From contig JBBQSU010000086.1 of NCBI GenBank assembly GCA_038234815.1, forward strand, positions 1-16,309: a stretch of 16,309 bases of DNA. Reading direction: 5' to 3'. Shown piece after piece: positions 14,902 through 16,309 of the stretch (positions are counted from its first letter, which is position 1; every line of letters begins with the position of its first letter). Made by a program: the position numbers and the translations under genes. The DNA comes from JBBQSU01 sp038234815 (GTDB lineage Bacteria; Planctomycetota; Phycisphaerae; Tepidisphaerales; Tepidisphaeraceae). Below the pieces are notes generated by a model. The model had not been told where the DNA came from. It was given only the letters and a program-made list of their open reading frames with translations, and searched no databases.

Positions 14902-16309
14902 TTAAGCAATAATCGGCGATTTCATGCCCGGACGCGCAAGCGCCGGCACGAATCGTCCATGAATGGTGAATCGGAAAGTTGTGCCCTTGTCCAATAAACT
15001 TTCCGCCCGGATTGTTCCGTCATAGGACTCGATGATGCTTTTGACACTGGCCAGGCCGACGCCTTTGCCCGCGACATTACTGACATGCGCGGCTTTTCCA
15101 CGCCGAAAAACATGGAAAATGGACTCCAGATCGTCTGGATCCACCCCGCGTCCCGTATCCCGGACGTGGAAAGTCACCTGCTCGGGCTGCATCGTACAGC
15201 CGACATGGATTTCTCTTAACGGGCCAGTGCCCATGTACTTTATGGCGTTATCAATCAGGTTCTGGAACACTTGGCGCAAGCGCGAGCGTTCGCAGGTAAG
15301 GACGGGCAACTGGGTGTCGATGAGTAGGAGGATTTGCCGGGCCTGAAGGTCCGGCTCGAACATGCCGGCGAGCTCGCGGACCAGGGCGTCAATCTCCACT
15401 GGCTCCATCCGCAGGCGCCGGGTTTTGATCCGCGAGAGTTCCAGCAGTTCCCCGATCAGGCCGGTCTCCACCTCGACGTTTTTCTGGATCCGTTCGAGGC
15501 GATGGACCACGTCCTCTTCAAAGCCCTCGCGGTATTTATGCAGCAGCATGGTCGCCATGCCGCCGATGTTGCGCAGCGGGGCATTAAGGTCATGGCTGAC
15601 GGCGCGCAGAAAGTCCTCCTTTTCGAGTATTTCGCTGCGCAGGCGCTTGTTTGCCTCTTCCAGTTCGCTGGTACGCGCCAGGACCTTGGTCTCAAGCTCG
15701 ATGTTGGCTCCGGCGAGTTGCTCCTGCTGGCTCTTAATGTTGCCGGCCATTTCATTGAACGACCGGGACAGCTCGCCGATCACATCCGTGCGGGCAATGG
15801 CCACCTGCGTATCAAGCTGACCAGCAGCCAAGGCCCGAGTAGCCAGCACCAATTGTCGGATGGGCATGAACAACCTGCGCACGGCGAAGAAGGAGACCGG
15901 CACGGATAACAACCCTAAGGCGCAGCCGATACTGATGACCACCAGGTTGATCTGCTGAAGCTGCGTCTGTTCCTGTTGATCGGAAACCCCCACCGCCACA
16001 TACCCGACTAGTTGGGACTGCCCGCGAGAAGCCGCCCATGCCGTCGGCGTGCCGATGACCGGCGCCAGGACTTCGAGAAACGGTCCGAATTCGGGCGTGC
16101 TGCGCGGCCGCAAGCGGCAAAGCTGCGCGGTTTGGCGGTCCGATTCGGACAAGCCGGCCCAGTGAAAATCCGAAGTTCTGCCCGAAGCCGAGAGCAATCC
16201 AAATTCGCGGTCGAGAAAGACCACATAAAGGACATTGCGGCTTTTGACCAGAAGATTCCCGGTGGTACGCATCTGGGATTGATTCCCGGCGTCGATTGCG
16301 TCGCACGAT
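14902..16309 (-). CDS. membrane sensor histidine kinase (N-terminus outside the window)
   Basis: Partial: the frame is open to the last base of the window, with 12 codons upstream of the ATG at 16272, so the start probably lies beyond it. Counting from that ATG, residues 1-107 form an extracytoplasmic sensor segment (VLYVVFLDREFGLLSASG; VGYVAVGVS resembles a Cache/PAS-like fold). A helix at 109-131, a HAMP domain at about 132-185, and a coiled coil (LARTSELEEANKRLRSEILEKE) follow. The HisKA domain has phospho-acceptor H227 in AVSHDLNAPLRNIGG, and the HATPase domain has an N box NLIDNAIKYMG, G1 DTGRGVD and G2 GKGVGLASVKSI. All catalytic motifs are intact. The kinase core is of the phytochrome/Rcp1-partner type. 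It is followed at 31 bases by the single-domain regulator, its likely partner. Confidence 0.93.
   Translation of the reverse strand, partial: SCDAIDAGNQSQMRTTGNLLVKSRNVLYVVFLDREFGLLSASGRTSDFHWAGLSESDRQTAQLCRLRPRSTPEFGPFLEVLAPVIGTPTAWAASRGQSQLVGYVAVGVSDQQEQTQLQQINLVVISIGCALGLLSVPVSFFAVRRLFMPIRQLVLATRALAAGQLDTQVAIARTDVIGELSRSFNEMAGNIKSQQEQLAGANIELETKVLARTSELEEANKRLRSEILEKEDFLRAVSHDLNAPLRNIGGMATMLLHKYREGFEEDVVHRLERIQKNVEVETGLIGELLELSRIKTRRLRMEPVEIDALVRELAGMFEPDLQARQILLLIDTQLPVLTCERSRLRQVFQNLIDNAIKYMGTGPLREIHVGCTMQPEQVTFHVRDTGRGVDPDDLESIFHVFRRGKAAHVSNVAGKGVGLASVKSIIESYDGTIRAESLLDKGTTFRFTIHGRFVPALARPGMKSPIIA

Overview
The window looks like a chromosomal segment of a GC-rich, diderm (outer-membrane) bacterium. 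The best guess is a planctomycete of the Phycisphaerae type, from four signs: two LptF/LptG-family permeases (lipopolysaccharide-type transport), a secreted protein with a PEP-CTERM sorting tail, weak or absent Shine-Dalgarno sites before several genes, and core genes (rnpA, nuoC) outside their usual operons. This placement is inference; no rRNA or other marker is present.

Layout. 1-1287 (+): C-terminal part of a MacB-type ABC transporter permease, cut by the window start. 1356-3428 (+): complete uvrB. 3474-6342 (-): two LptF/LptG permeases, the first with an unusually large periplasmic part. 6480-7412 (+): secreted phosphodiester glycosidase with a PEP-CTERM tail, divergent from the permeases. 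7553-10711 (+): a same-strand run of a LeuB-type dehydrogenase, thioredoxin reductase, the RNase P protein and a NuoC-type Complex I subunit. 10802-11134 (-): small membrane protein ending in an ESFPASDPP motif. 11135-11935: about 800 bases without a convincing gene but rich in ordered DNA signals. 11936-13195 (+): QueC-like PP-loop ATPase with a four-cysteine zinc site. 13260-16309 (-): histidine kinase, receiver-only response regulator and receiver-GGDEF diguanylate cyclase, very likely one phosphorelay operon ending in c-di-GMP synthesis.

How the genes work together. The 3' block is a coherent signalling module: membrane sensor kinase, Rcp1-like single-domain regulator, and a diguanylate cyclase with a product-inhibition site. 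The Lpt pair, the PEP-CTERM protein and the MacB-type permease all concern the envelope. uvrB, leuB, trxB, rnpA and nuoC are housekeeping.

The most unusual part is 11135-11935 plus the PP-loop gene behind it. It holds an array of four 7-bp units at about 11-bp spacing (ACGTCAC, GTGTCAC, CTGTCAC, GGTCCAC with T/A-rich 4-bp spacers), laid out like a PhoB (Pho box) site. A possible sigma70 promoter, several inverted repeats and a gene for a protein of no assigned pathway follow it.
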